Shown: positions 1-8,844, counted from the stretch's first letter. The stretch is DNA of 32,744 nt from Rhodocyclaceae bacterium (GCA_019750575.1 JAIEOJ010000024.1:1-32744), one strand, 5' to 3'. Translations and numbers: made by a program. The notes: generated by a model from the letters alone, not told the origin.

Positions 1-621
1 GTCGAGTACCTGGAAATGCAGGGGCATCAGGTCGATGTTGCCTACGATGGCACGGCGGCGATGACGCGCCTGTCGGCACAGACCTACGATGTGCTGGTGC
101 TCGATCTGGGTTTGCCGCGCGCCGACGGCCAGCATGTACTGCATCATCTGCGTCATGTACTGGGCCTGGCAACACCGGTGCTGGTGCTGACCGCGCGTGA
201 TGCACTGGCAAGCAAGCTGGAAACCCTGGCCGCCGGTGCCGATGATTACCTGAGCAAACCCTTCTCGCTGGCCGAGGTGGCCATGCGCGTGGCGGTGCTG
301 CACCGCCGTGCCAGCGGCGCCGTGGTGGCCGATGTGGTGCGCGCCGGCGCGCTGCGCATGGACCGGCGCACGCGCGCCGTCAGCGTGGGTGAAACCCCGG
401 TGCACCTGATGCCGCGCAGCATGCAGATCCTCGAAGCGCTGCTGCGCGATCCCGGCCGCGTGGTGTCGCGCCAGGCGCTGGAAGACCTGCTCTGGCCCGA
501 CGACGCGCCGGGCGCGGATGCACTGCGCAGCCAGATTCACCTGCTGCGCAAGGCCCTGACGCAGGCCGGCTACGATGGCCTGGAAACCGTGCATGGCGTG
601 GGTTACCGCCTGATCTGCTGA
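1..621 (+). CDS. OmpR/PmrA-family two-component response regulator (5' truncated by window edge)
   Basis: Frame is open from base 1 (VEYLEMQGHQVDVAYDG...). Receiver motifs LDLGLPRADG, TARD and SKPF, plus a C-terminal winged helix ending VHGVGYRLIC. Confidence 0.93.
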   Translation, partial: VEYLEMQGHQVDVAYDGTAAMTRLSAQTYDVLVLDLGLPRADGQHVLHHLRHVLGLATPVLVLTARDALASKLETLAAGADDYLSKPFSLAEVAMRVAVLHRRASGAVVADVVRAGALRMDRRTRAVSVGETPVHLMPRSMQILEALLRDPGRVVSRQALEDLLWPDDAPGADALRSQIHLLRKALTQAGYDGLETVHGVGYRLIC

Positions 622-1919
622 TGCGACTGATCCCGTCCCGCCTCAATCTCAAGCAGCGCGTGATCCTCGCGCTGACCGCGCTGGTCGCCCTGTTTGTAAT
701 CATGCAGGGCAGCCTGGCCTATCTGTCCATGGTCGAACAGGAGGATGAGCTGGTCGATGAACTGGTGCTGGCGGAAGCGCGTCGCCTCGCCACTCGCGTC
801 GGCCATGACGAGTTCACGGGCGTGCAGGCGACCGCGCTGCTCACGCTGAGTCCGCACTTTTCCGGCTGGCTGGCGGGCAATGACGGCAAGGTGTCGCCGG
901 GCCCATTGCCCGTCGCGCTGCGTGGCCTGCCGGTCGGACCGCACCTGATCAAGGACAGCGATGCCGAGTTGCACGCCTATGTGATGCCCACCGCCGACGG
1001 CCTGCTGTACGTGCAGTACAACGCCGAACAGCACGAGGAGAAGGTGCGTCAGTTCGGCTTCTACCTGATCGGCCTGGGCGCGCTCTGCATTGTGCTGGCG
1101 GCACTGATGGCGCGGCAGATCGCCAGCATCGTGGTGGCACCGCTGGAGCGGCTGGCGCGCCTGCTTGGCGAGTGGGCGCCGGGCACCATGCCGGCCGACG
1201 AGCGCGACGAGGAAGCGCGCCTGCTGACCGCCTTCCGCCGCGTGCAGGAGCGTTTCGAGGAGGGCATTGCGCATGAGCGCGAATTCGTCGCCAATGCGCG
1301 CCACGAGATACGCACCCCGCTGACCGCCCTGCGCACCGATCTGGAGATGCTGGCCCTGAATGCCGGCGCAGAGCTGCAGCAGCGCCTGCAGCGCGCGATC
1401 ACCAGCGTGGACGAGATTGCCGGCGCGCTGGATCTGGCCCACACCCTGGCGCAGCAGCGTGCGCAGAATGCCGAGCCGGTTGATCTCGGCCTTTGCATTG
1501 ATGCCGCATGGGCCAGCCTGGCCGGGGTTGCCGGCACGGAAGGGCTGGGCTTCAGCAACCGGGTCGCTCCCGGCGTGAGTGTCGTGGCCGACCGCCACGC
1601 CCTGCTGACCATTCTGCGCAACCTGATCCGCAATGCCGCCGAGCATGCGGCGGCCACGAATTGCACGGTGACGCATACGGCACGCGGCATCGAGGTTGCG
1701 GATGACGGCGTGGGCATCGCGGCCGCAGACCTGCCGCTGGTGTTCGACCGCTATCACCGTGGTCGCCGCGTCGATGCGCCGGATCAGGCGCTGCATGGCG
1801 AACGTGGTCTGGGGCTGGCCATCGCGCGCCAGATCGCCGACCTGAATGGCTGGCAGCTGACGGTCGAGTCATCCGCCGGCCGCGGTACCTGCTTCATCCT
1901 CGGCCTCAATTCGGCCTAG
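621..1919 (+). CDS. Sensor histidine kinase
   Basis: N-terminal TM segment, second TM near 1060-1140, H-box REFVANARHEIRTPLTAL, N-box NLIRNAAEHA, G-box DDGVGI and GERGLGLAIA. Start overlaps the response regulator stop (TGATG). Confidence 0.94.
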   Translation: MRLIPSRLNLKQRVILALTALVALFVIMQGSLAYLSMVEQEDELVDELVLAEARRLATRVGHDEFTGVQATALLTLSPHFSGWLAGNDGKVSPGPLPVALRGLPVGPHLIKDSDAELHAYVMPTADGLLYVQYNAEQHEEKVRQFGFYLIGLGALCIVLAALMARQIASIVVAPLERLARLLGEWAPGTMPADERDEEARLLTAFRRVQERFEEGIAHEREFVANARHEIRTPLTALRTDLEMLALNAGAELQQRLQRAITSVDEIAGALDLAHTLAQQRAQNAEPVDLGLCIDAAWASLAGVAGTEGLGFSNRVAPGVSVVADRHALLTILRNLIRNAAEHAAATNCTVTHTARGIEVADDGVGIAAADLPLVFDRYHRGRRVDAPDQALHGERGLGLAIARQIADLNGWQLTVESSAGRGTCFILGLNSA

Positions 1920-1941
1920 GTCGAATTGTGCTTGTGTCATC

Positions 1942-2168
1942 CGTGCTTCGACAGGCTCAGCACGAACGGTAGGGGCACTGGCCGTTCGCTGGGCGTGAGG
2001 ATGTGCAAGGCGTTGGTGGGCGTGCTTCGACAGGCTCAGCATGAACGGTAAGGGGCGCTGGGCGTTGGCTCTGGGTGCGAGGGTGAGCAGGGTGTTTGCG
2101 AGCGTGCTGCGACAGGCTCAGCACGAACAGTAGGGGCACTGGCCGTTCGCCCTGAGCTTGTCGAAGGG
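1942..2168. repeat. Three tandem imperfect units of about 80 bp carrying the dispersed palindromic motif gcttcgacaggctcagcacgaacgg, ending in an inverted copy
   Basis: cgtgcttcgacaggctcagcacgaacggtaggggcactggccgttcgc at 1942; related copies at 2021 and 2103; inverted copy gttcgccctgagcttgtcgaagggc near 2145-2168. Confidence 0.85.
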
Positions 2169-2188
2169 CAAGTGCCGCCTTTGATCCG

Positions 2189-2228
2189 CTTTCACGAAAC
2201 TTCAACGCCGCTTCGACGCGGCTTCAAC
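2189..2228 (+). promoter_or_regulatory. Putative response-regulator binding array (PmrA/OmpR-type direct repeats) upstream of the PAP2-eptA genes
   Basis: CTTTCAC (2189), CTTCAAC (2200), CTTCGAC (2211) and CTTCAAC (2222) start exactly 11 bp apart. A possible -10 TAGACT lies at 2240-2245 and the start codon at 2272. Confidence 0.55.
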
Positions 2229-2271
2229 AGACGGCTCCCTAGACTGCATGGCTTCTCCCTGAGGCCGTGCC

Positions 2272-2997
2272 ATGCCGCTATCTACTCCCTTCTACCGCAT
2301 CCACCTGCTGCTGGTGCCGGGCGCGCTTGCGCTGGCGGGCTGGCTGGCGCAGCACAGCGGCCTTGACCAGGCTCTGACCGCGCTCTTCTACGATGCCGCG
2401 CAGGCGCGCTTCCCCGCGCATGAATCGCCGCTGCTCGAGCTGTTCGGTCATCGTCTGGCCAAGGATGCGGTGACCTTCGTCTGGCTCGGCCTGCTTGCAG
2501 CCGTGCTCAGCACCTACGCCTGGCCGCAGTGGCGGCCGGCCCTGACTGCGCGTCGTAGCTCGCTGTGGGCGGCGGTCAGCGGCATGGCGCTGGGACCGAT
2601 GATCGTGGTCGGCCTCAAGGGCCTGAATTCGCACCACTGTCCCTGGAGCCTGGCCGACTATGGCGGCGCTGCCGAATTCAGCAACAACTGGTTTGTCGCT
2701 GCCAGCGAAGCCGGCCACTGCTTCCCCGGCGGCCATGCCGCCAGCGGCTTCTGCCTGGTGGCCCTGTATTTCATGGCGCATGCGCTGGACAAGCCGGACC
2801 TTGCACGCCGGATGCTGTGGCTCACCCTGCTGACCGGGCTTGTCTTCAGCACCATCCGCATGGCCCAGGGCGCGCACTTCCTCAGTCACAACCTGTGGGC
2901 TGCCGCAATCTGCTGGTTCATCGCTGCGCTGACCGCCTGGATTGCAGGCAGCCAGCGCCGTCAGCCGTTCAACCTCCCGCGTCTGGTGAAGCCATGA
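2272..2997 (+). CDS. PAP2-family membrane phosphatase (lipid A/undecaprenyl-phosphate type)
   Basis: Multi-TM protein with PAP2 signature elements KGLNSHHCPW, HCFPGGHAASGF and RMAQGAHFLSHNLWAA. Confidence 0.9.
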   Translation: MPLSTPFYRIHLLLVPGALALAGWLAQHSGLDQALTALFYDAAQARFPAHESPLLELFGHRLAKDAVTFVWLGLLAAVLSTYAWPQWRPALTARRSSLWAAVSGMALGPMIVVGLKGLNSHHCPWSLADYGGAAEFSNNWFVAASEAGHCFPGGHAASGFCLVALYFMAHALDKPDLARRMLWLTLLTGLVFSTIRMAQGAHFLSHNLWAAAICWFIAALTAWIAGSQRRQPFNLPRLVKP

Positions 2998-4712
2998 ACA
3001 ATCCGAGCACACAAACACTTGCCGCGCCGCTGCGTCTTCTGGTGCAGGACTGGCGTGCGCGTTTCGAACGCTTCACGCTGCACAGTGAAACCCTGCTCCT
3101 CGCCTGTGTCGTCTTCCTGCTGCTGGCGGCCAACGGGCCGTTCTGGTCGGCCCTGCTGGGTGACCGCTCCCTTGCCGAACTGCCGACCTGGCGTCTGGCC
3201 GTGGGCAGCTTCGTGGCGCTCACCGCACTGCACTACCTTGTGCTCGGCCTGTTCGCCACGCGCCGCCTGATCCGGCCGCTGCTCAGCGTGCTGGTGTTTG
3301 TCAGCGTGCTGGTCGGCTACTACATGAATCATTACGGCGTTGTCATCGATCCGCCCATGGTGCGCAATGTCCTGCAGACGGACTGGCGCGAGGCCAGCGA
3401 GCTGCTTACCCCTGATCTGTTTCTGCATGTCCTGCTGGCATTGCTGCCGGTGGCGGCCATCTGGCGGGTGCGCCTGCGTGTGCGTTCGCCGCGTGTCGCG
3501 CTGGCACGCCGCGCCGCCAGCCTCGGCGCGGCCCTGCTGATCGGCGTTGTTGCGCTGCTGGCCTGCTTCCAGGATTTCGGCTCGGCCATGCGTGAACACA
3601 AGGCTATGCGCTACCAGCTCACGCCGGGCAATGTGCTGTGGTCGGGTGGCCGCATTCTGGCCGGCCATGCCCGCAATGCGAACGTGCCGCGCGATCCGCC
3701 CGAAGCCGCGCATCGCGTGTTGCTGACCGCAGCGCGCAAGCCCACGCTGCTGGTGATGGTGGTCGGTGAAACCGCGCGCGCGGCCAATTTCGGCCTCAAC
3801 GGCTATGCGCGCATGAATACGCCCGAGCTGGCTGCGCTCGATGTGATCAATTTCCCGAACGTGACTTCCTGCGGTACCTCGACCGAAGTCTCGGTGCCCT
3901 GCATGTTCTCGCCCTTCGGCCGTGCCGACTACGATGAGGACCGCATCCGCAACCACGAGTCGCTGCTGCATCTGGTTGACCGCGCCGGTCTCCGGGTGAG
4001 CTGGCTGGACAACCAGAGCGGTTGCAAGGGCGTGTGCAGCGGGCTGGATGTGGTGGATCTGGGCGGTGTGCAGGTGGCCGGCCTGTGCGAGGGCGGTCAC
4101 TGCATGGACGAGATTCTCGTGCATGCGCTGCGCGACAAGGTGGCCGCAGGGCAGGGCGACCGCATGATCGTCATGCACCAGCTCGGCAATCACGGGCCGG
4201 CGTATTTCCGCCGCTATCCCCAGGCTTTTGAAAAGTATGCGCCGGCCTGCGCCAACAACGACCTCGGCAGCTGTTCGCAGCAGGAGATCGTGAATGCCTA
4301 TGACAACGCCATCGCCTACACCGATCATGTGCTGGGGCAGACCATTGCCTATCTGAAGACCCTGCAGGATCGCTACGACGTGGCCATGATCTATGTGTCG
4401 GACCACGGCGAGTCGCTTGGCGAGCACGGGCTCTACCTGCACGGCGTGCCGTATGCGATTGCGCCGAAGGAACAGACTTCGGTGCCCATGGTGTGGTGGC
4501 TGCCGCAGGAGACCGCCCGCAACCTGAATGTGGATCTGGCCTGCCTGCGCACGCAGTCGCAGCAGGCGGCCAGCCACGACAACCTGTTCTCCTCGGTGCT
4601 GGGCCTGCTCAGCATCGACACGCCGCGCTACAGGAAGGAACGCGACCTGTTTGCCGCATGCCGCCCAGATGCCCGGCACCTGGTACGGGGGGCTGCGCCG
4701 GCGCCGGTTTGA
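2994..4712 (+). CDS. eptA: Phosphoethanolamine--lipid A transferase (EptA/MCR-type sulfatase-fold enzyme)
   Basis: ATG at 2994, in frame with the ORF called from 2565. N-terminal TM helices, VVGETARAANFGLNGYARMNTP, NVTSCGTSTEVSVPCMFSPFGR, HQLGNHGPAYFRRYP, YVSDHGESLGEHGLYLHG. Confidence 0.93.
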   Translation: MNNPSTQTLAAPLRLLVQDWRARFERFTLHSETLLLACVVFLLLAANGPFWSALLGDRSLAELPTWRLAVGSFVALTALHYLVLGLFATRRLIRPLLSVLVFVSVLVGYYMNHYGVVIDPPMVRNVLQTDWREASELLTPDLFLHVLLALLPVAAIWRVRLRVRSPRVALARRAASLGAALLIGVVALLACFQDFGSAMREHKAMRYQLTPGNVLWSGGRILAGHARNANVPRDPPEAAHRVLLTAARKPTLLVMVVGETARAANFGLNGYARMNTPELAALDVINFPNVTSCGTSTEVSVPCMFSPFGRADYDEDRIRNHESLLHLVDRAGLRVSWLDNQSGCKGVCSGLDVVDLGGVQVAGLCEGGHCMDEILVHALRDKVAAGQGDRMIVMHQLGNHGPAYFRRYPQAFEKYAPACANNDLGSCSQQEIVNAYDNAIAYTDHVLGQTIAYLKTLQDRYDVAMIYVSDHGESLGEHGLYLHGVPYAIAPKEQTSVPMVWWLPQETARNLNVDLACLRTQSQQAASHDNLFSSVLGLLSIDTPRYRKERDLFAACRPDARHLVRGAAPAPV

Positions 4713-4748
4713 GTCCCTTGCGGCCATGCTCCCGTTATACTGGGGGCC

Positions 4749-5501
4749 ATGCCCAATGCCCCTGTCATTCCTCCCGTGATCCTGGTGACCGGCGCCGCGC
4801 GTCGCGTTGGTGCCGAGATCGCGCGCACCCTGCACAAGGCCGGCGCGCGCCTGATGCTGCACTACCGCCACTCGGCGGCCGAAGTGGCGGCATTGGCCGA
4901 GGCGCTGAACGCGACACGCCCCGATTCGGCGGCGATTGCCCAGGCCGAGCTCAATGATGTGGCGGCGCTGGACAGGCTGGTTGCGCACACCATCGAGGTG
5001 TATCAGCGCCTGGATGGCCTGGTGAACAACGCCTCTTCCTTTTTTCCCACCCCCGTCGGCCGCATCGACGAGGCCGACTGGGACAATCTGGTCGGCAGCA
5101 ACTTCAAGGGCCCGCTGTTCCTGTCGCAGGCGGCCGCACCCCACCTGCACCTGAGCCGCGGCAGCATCGTCAATATCACCGACATCCATGCCGAGCGGCC
5201 CCTGAAAAACTACCCGCTTTACTGTGCCGCCAAGGCTGGCTTGTTAGGGCTTACTCGCGCCCTGGCGCTTGAGCTTGGGCCTGAGGTCAGGGTGAACGCG
5301 GTGGCTCCCGGCCCGGTAGCCTGGCCCGAGGGCGAGAGTTTCTCGCTGGCCGAGAAGGACGCGGTGATCGCCCATACCCTGCTCAAGCGGAGCGGAAGCC
5401 CTGCGGACATCGCCGGCGCGGTAAAATTCCTGCTTCTGGACGCCCCCTACGTGACCGGCCAGGTCCTGAACGTGGATGGGGGGCGTACCGCACATCTGTA
5501 G
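4749..5501 (+). CDS. SDR-family pteridine reductase
   Basis: TGAARRVGAEIARTLH (pteridine-reductase-type TGxxxRxG), NNASSFFPTPVG, YCAAKAGLLGLTRALALEL, GQVLNVDGGRTAHL. Confidence 0.85.
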   Translation: MPNAPVIPPVILVTGAARRVGAEIARTLHKAGARLMLHYRHSAAEVAALAEALNATRPDSAAIAQAELNDVAALDRLVAHTIEVYQRLDGLVNNASSFFPTPVGRIDEADWDNLVGSNFKGPLFLSQAAAPHLHLSRGSIVNITDIHAERPLKNYPLYCAAKAGLLGLTRALALELGPEVRVNAVAPGPVAWPEGESFSLAEKDAVIAHTLLKRSGSPADIAGAVKFLLLDAPYVTGQVLNVDGGRTAHL

Positions 5502-5511
5502 TCGGGCGCCG

Positions 5512-5537
5512 CCCTTCGACAGGCTCAGGGCGAACGG
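5512..5537. repeat. Dispersed palindromic repeat copy (cccttcgacaggctcagggcgaacgg)
   Basis: Same core as the copies at 1942-2168 and 8755-8844. Confidence 0.8.
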
Positions 5538-5615
5538 ATCGGCGACGACCGTGCGTGGTGAGCGTGACTGCAGGACATCCCCGCCGGGATCGAACCATGA
5601 ACGGAACAGCTTCGC

Positions 5616-6554
5616 ATGAGTACCGCCGCACCCCTGACCGCAACGGTCAGCGCTGACACCACTGCCGCGCAGGACGCCGACAGCGGCCTCTCTGCGCGCC
5701 AGCGTCTCGAGACCAACAAGCTGGCCAAGCGCCTGCGCCGCGATGTCGGCCAGGCCATCGGCGACTTCAACATGATCAGCGAAGGCGACAAGGTCATGGT
5801 CTGCCTGTCGGGCGGCAAGGATTCCTACGCCATGCTCGACATCCTGCTGCACATGCGCGAGCACGCGCCGATCAACTTCGACATCGTTGCCGTCAATCTC
5901 GACCAGAAGCAGCCGGGCTTCCCGGCGGATGTGCTGCCCAACTACCTGAAGGGCATCGGTGTTCCGTATCACATCGAAACGCAGGACACCTATTCCATCG
6001 TCAAGCGCGTGGTGCCGGAAGGCAAGACCACCTGCGGCCTGTGCTCGCGCTTGCGCCGCGGCATTCTCTACCGCGTTGCCGACGAGCTGGGCGCAACCAG
6101 GATCGCGCTCGGCCACCATCGCGACGACATCCTGCAGACCCTGTTCCTCAACATGTTCTTCGGCTCCAAGATCAAGGCCATGCCGCCCAAGCTGGTCTCG
6201 GATGACGGCCGGCACGTGGTGATCCGCCCGCTCGCCTATTGCCGCGAGGACGACCTAGAGGCCTGGGCCGAACACAAGCAATTCCCCATCATTCCCTGCA
6301 ACCTGTGCGGCAGCCAGGAAAACCTGCAGCGCCAGAACATCAAGGCCATGCTGGTCGATTGGGAGAAGAAGTTCCCCGGCCGCATCAAGAACCTGTTCCG
6401 TTCGCTCGGCAACATCGTGCCTTCGCACCTGATGGATCACGACCTCTACGACTTCAAGAACCTTGAAGCCACCGGCGTGCCCGATCCGGAAGGCGATACC
6501 GCCTTCGACGCGCCGGAATTCCCCAAGGAACCGACTGCGGTCGAATGGCTCTGA
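5616..6554 (+). CDS. ttcA: tRNA 2-thiocytidine(32) synthetase TtcA
   Basis: PP-loop [67 protein letters not shown]. Confidence 0.96.
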   Translation: MSTAAPLTATVSADTTAAQDADSGLSARQRLETNKLAKRLRRDVGQAIGDFNMISEGDKVMVCLSGGKDSYAMLDILLHMREHAPINFDIVAVNLDQKQPGFPADVLPNYLKGIGVPYHIETQDTYSIVKRVVPEGKTTCGLCSRLRRGILYRVADELGATRIALGHHRDDILQTLFLNMFFGSKIKAMPPKLVSDDGRHVVIRPLAYCREDDLEAWAEHKQFPIIPCNLCGSQENLQRQNIKAMLVDWEKKFPGRIKNLFRSLGNIVPSHLMDHDLYDFKNLEATGVPDPEGDTAFDAPEFPKEPTAVEWL

Positions 6555-6561
6555 GCAAGAT

Positions 6562-6906
6562 ATGAGCGACAAACCCGATACCCTGCGCACCATCGTCATT
6601 GCCGGCTACGCCCTGCAGGCAGCCGGCTTCATCACCGGCGGCCTGGGCAACCTGGTCGCCGTGGTCCTGGCCTACGTGAAGCGTGACGATGCCCGCGGCA
6701 CGCAGTACGAAGAGCATTTGCGCTGGCAGATCAATACCTTCTGGGGGGCGCTGGCTGGCGCCATCCTGGGCTGGGTGACCGCGATCATCCTGATCGGCTT
6801 TGCCATCTTCTTTGCCACCACCATCTGGCTGATCTACCGCATCATCAAGGGCTGGCTGGCGTTGCATGAAGGCAAGCCCGTTTACCCGATCACTTCCCGT
6901 TCCTGA
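6562..6906 (+). CDS. DUF4870-like small membrane protein
   Basis: ATG at 6562 (in frame with the ORF from 6463). MSDKPDTLRTIVIAGYALQAAGFITGGLGNLVAVVLAYVKRDDARGTQYEEHLRWQINTFW. Confidence 0.75.
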   Translation: MSDKPDTLRTIVIAGYALQAAGFITGGLGNLVAVVLAYVKRDDARGTQYEEHLRWQINTFWGALAGAILGWVTAIILIGFAIFFATTIWLIYRIIKGWLALHEGKPVYPITSRS

Positions 6907-7679
6907 TGCAAGCCCACCGACTCCCCATGCGCGCCGGCCGTGGCTGGCTTTTCAGCGCCTTTGCGCTCTATCGCAAGAACCCGCCGCTGATGCTGAGCGC
7001 CTCCATGGCCTACTGGCTGGTCGGCCTGGTGCTGGCGCTGCTCGGGCCGTTGGTGCTGCTGCTGCCCATCATCCAGCCGACGCTGATGGTGGTGCTGGCC
7101 AACGTGTACACGGTGGTGTGGCGCGGCATTCAGCCGCAGCAGTCGGATCTGCTGCACAGCGTTGTTGCGCGCCGCCCGGCTCTGATCCGTCTCGGCCTGC
7201 TCCAGTTCGCCGTGTCCGTGACCTTTGCCCTGGTCTCGATGCTGATCGAATGGCTGATCGATGCGCCGACCAACATGGCGGAACTGACCGTGCAGGACGT
7301 GCTGCTCAACCTGCTGCCCCTGCTCGTGATCATGGTGCCGGTGTTCATGGCCTTCTGCTTTGCGCCGGTGCTGACTGCCTGGCATGACATGCCGCCGGGC
7401 AAGGCCATGTTCTTCAGCTTCGTGGCGACCTGGCGCAACCTCGGCGCCTTCTTCATGCATTTCCTCAACTGTCTGATCGTCGTCATGGCGGCCGGCTTCG
7501 TGCGCGTGGCCTTCTCCAGCGTGCTGCCGGGCATGGGCGATGCCGTGGGCTACCTGTTGCAGCTCGTCATGCTGCTGGTTTTCGTGCCCACCATGATGGC
7601 CTCCATCTACATTGCCTACCGCGAGATTTTCGAGACCACCCCGGCGCCTGAAGCCGTGACCGCAGGAGAGGACGCATGA
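6906..7679 (+). CDS. BPSS1780-family membrane protein
   Basis: Multi-TM protein; GRGWLFSAFALYRKNPPLML and later segments match recalled members of this betaproteobacterial family. Overlaps the upstream stop. Confidence 0.75.
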   Translation: MQAHRLPMRAGRGWLFSAFALYRKNPPLMLSASMAYWLVGLVLALLGPLVLLLPIIQPTLMVVLANVYTVVWRGIQPQQSDLLHSVVARRPALIRLGLLQFAVSVTFALVSMLIEWLIDAPTNMAELTVQDVLLNLLPLLVIMVPVFMAFCFAPVLTAWHDMPPGKAMFFSFVATWRNLGAFFMHFLNCLIVVMAAGFVRVAFSSVLPGMGDAVGYLLQLVMLLVFVPTMMASIYIAYREIFETTPAPEAVTAGEDA

Positions 7680-8332
7680 GCGATCCGATCGGCGTCTTCG
7701 GCGGCACCTTCGACCCGGTGCACTACGGCCATCTGCGCCTGGCCGAGGAAGCCTGCGAAAAACTCGGCCTGGCCGGCGTGATCTGGAGCCCGGCCGGACT
7801 GACGCGTCACCGCAGCCAGCCGCAGACCGAGGCGCGCCATCGTGTCGCCATGGTCGAGCTGGCGATTGCCGGCAACGACGATTTCCGCATCGACAAGTTC
7901 GAAGCCGAGTCGGGCGAACCCAGCTATACCGTCAACCTGCTCGAACACCTGCGCGCCGAATACGAGGACACGCCGCTGGTGCTGCTGCTCGGCGCCGACG
8001 CCTTTCTCGGCCTGCCGACCTGGCACCGCTGGGAGGAGCTGTTCGAGCTTGCGCACATCGCCATCTTCACCCGCCCCGGCCATGAACTCAGCATCGACGC
8101 CATGTCGCCGCTGCTGGGCAAGCAGTTCGCCAAGCGTGCCGCCGTTGATCCGGCCCGCCTCGGCGCGGATGTGGACGACAAGGATGCCGGCGTGATCCTG
8201 CCTTCCCTGCTCACCCCACTGGACATTTCGGCGACGGCAATCCGCGCGCAGCTCGCCCACGGCGGCAGCCCGCGCTACCTTTTGCCCGAGTCCGTTCTGG
8301 ACTATATTCAGACTCACAACCTTTACCGCTGA
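7676..8332 (+). CDS. nadD: Nicotinate-nucleotide adenylyltransferase
   Basis: GVFGGTFDPVHYGHLRLAEEA, LLGADAFLGLPTWHRWEEL, DISATAIRAQLAHGGSPRYLLPESVLDYIQTHNLYR. ATGA overlap with the upstream gene. Confidence 0.96.
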   Translation: MSDPIGVFGGTFDPVHYGHLRLAEEACEKLGLAGVIWSPAGLTRHRSQPQTEARHRVAMVELAIAGNDDFRIDKFEAESGEPSYTVNLLEHLRAEYEDTPLVLLLGADAFLGLPTWHRWEELFELAHIAIFTRPGHELSIDAMSPLLGKQFAKRAAVDPARLGADVDDKDAGVILPSLLTPLDISATAIRAQLAHGGSPRYLLPESVLDYIQTHNLYR

Positions 8333-8344
8333 CACTTATCCCGC

Positions 8345-8713
8345 ATGGACGTAAAGAAGCTCCAGAAGATCGCCGTAGAAGCCCTTGAAGACATCAAGGG
8401 GCGCGACATCGAAGTCATCAACACCACCAAGCTCACCGCCATGTTCGACAGCATCATCGTGGCCAGCGGCGACTCCACCCGTCAGGTCAAGTCGCTCGCG
8501 CGCAGCGTGCACGACAAGGTCAAGGCTGCTGGCGGTGATGTCATCAGCATGGAAGGCGAGGATACCGGCGAGTGGGTGCTGGTCGACCTCGGCAGCATCG
8601 TCGTGCATGTGATGCAGCCGGCCGTGCGCGCCTACTACAACCTCGAAGAGCTCTGGCAGGCCAAGCCTTCGGCGCGCAAGAGCAAGGCCTCTGCTGACGA
8701 GGACGCCGACTGA
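8345..8713 (+). CDS. rsfS: Ribosome silencing factor RsfS
   Basis: LKIAVEALEDIKGRDI-like N-terminus, FDSIIVASGDSTRQVKSLA, GEWVLVDLGSIVVHVMQPAVRAYYNLEELW. Confidence 0.95.
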   Translation: MDVKKLQKIAVEALEDIKGRDIEVINTTKLTAMFDSIIVASGDSTRQVKSLARSVHDKVKAAGGDVISMEGEDTGEWVLVDLGSIVVHVMQPAVRAYYNLEELWQAKPSARKSKASADEDAD

Positions 8714-8720
8714 TTCGCGT

Positions 8721-8755
8721 CAGGACGGGCCGACAACATGCTCAAACCCGTCCTG
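8721..8755. repeat. 9-bp perfect inverted repeat just after rsfS (CAGGACGGG / CCCGTCCTG)
   Basis: Arms at 8721-8729 and 8747-8755. No T-run follows, so an intrinsic terminator is not claimed. Confidence 0.7.
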
Positions 8756-8844
8756 GCTGAGCTTGTCGAAGCCGCAATATCCCTTGTGTTCGCAAACCGA
8801 AGACTTTCAGGCTTGCTTTTCGTGCGGCTTCGACAAGCTCAGCC
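8755..8844. repeat. Pair of dispersed repeat cores in inverted orientation forming 22-bp perfect arms
   Basis: ggctgagcttgtcgaagccgca at 8755-8776 is the reverse complement of tgcggcttcgacaagctcagcc at 8823-8844. Confidence 0.85.

Noticed and set aside
1942-2168. CRISPR-like array
   Set aside because: Only three degenerate units; the 'spacers' are themselves related and contain inverted partners of the repeat. No cas genes in the window.
2565-2993. N-terminal extension of the eptA ORF
   Set aside because: Overlaps the PAP2 gene in another frame; residues are not transferase-like. Start assigned to 2994.
2961-5189. 742-aa minus-strand ORF
   Set aside because: Antisense to eptA and the pteridine reductase; H/Q/R-rich composition typical of shadow ORFs in GC-rich DNA and no recognisable motifs.
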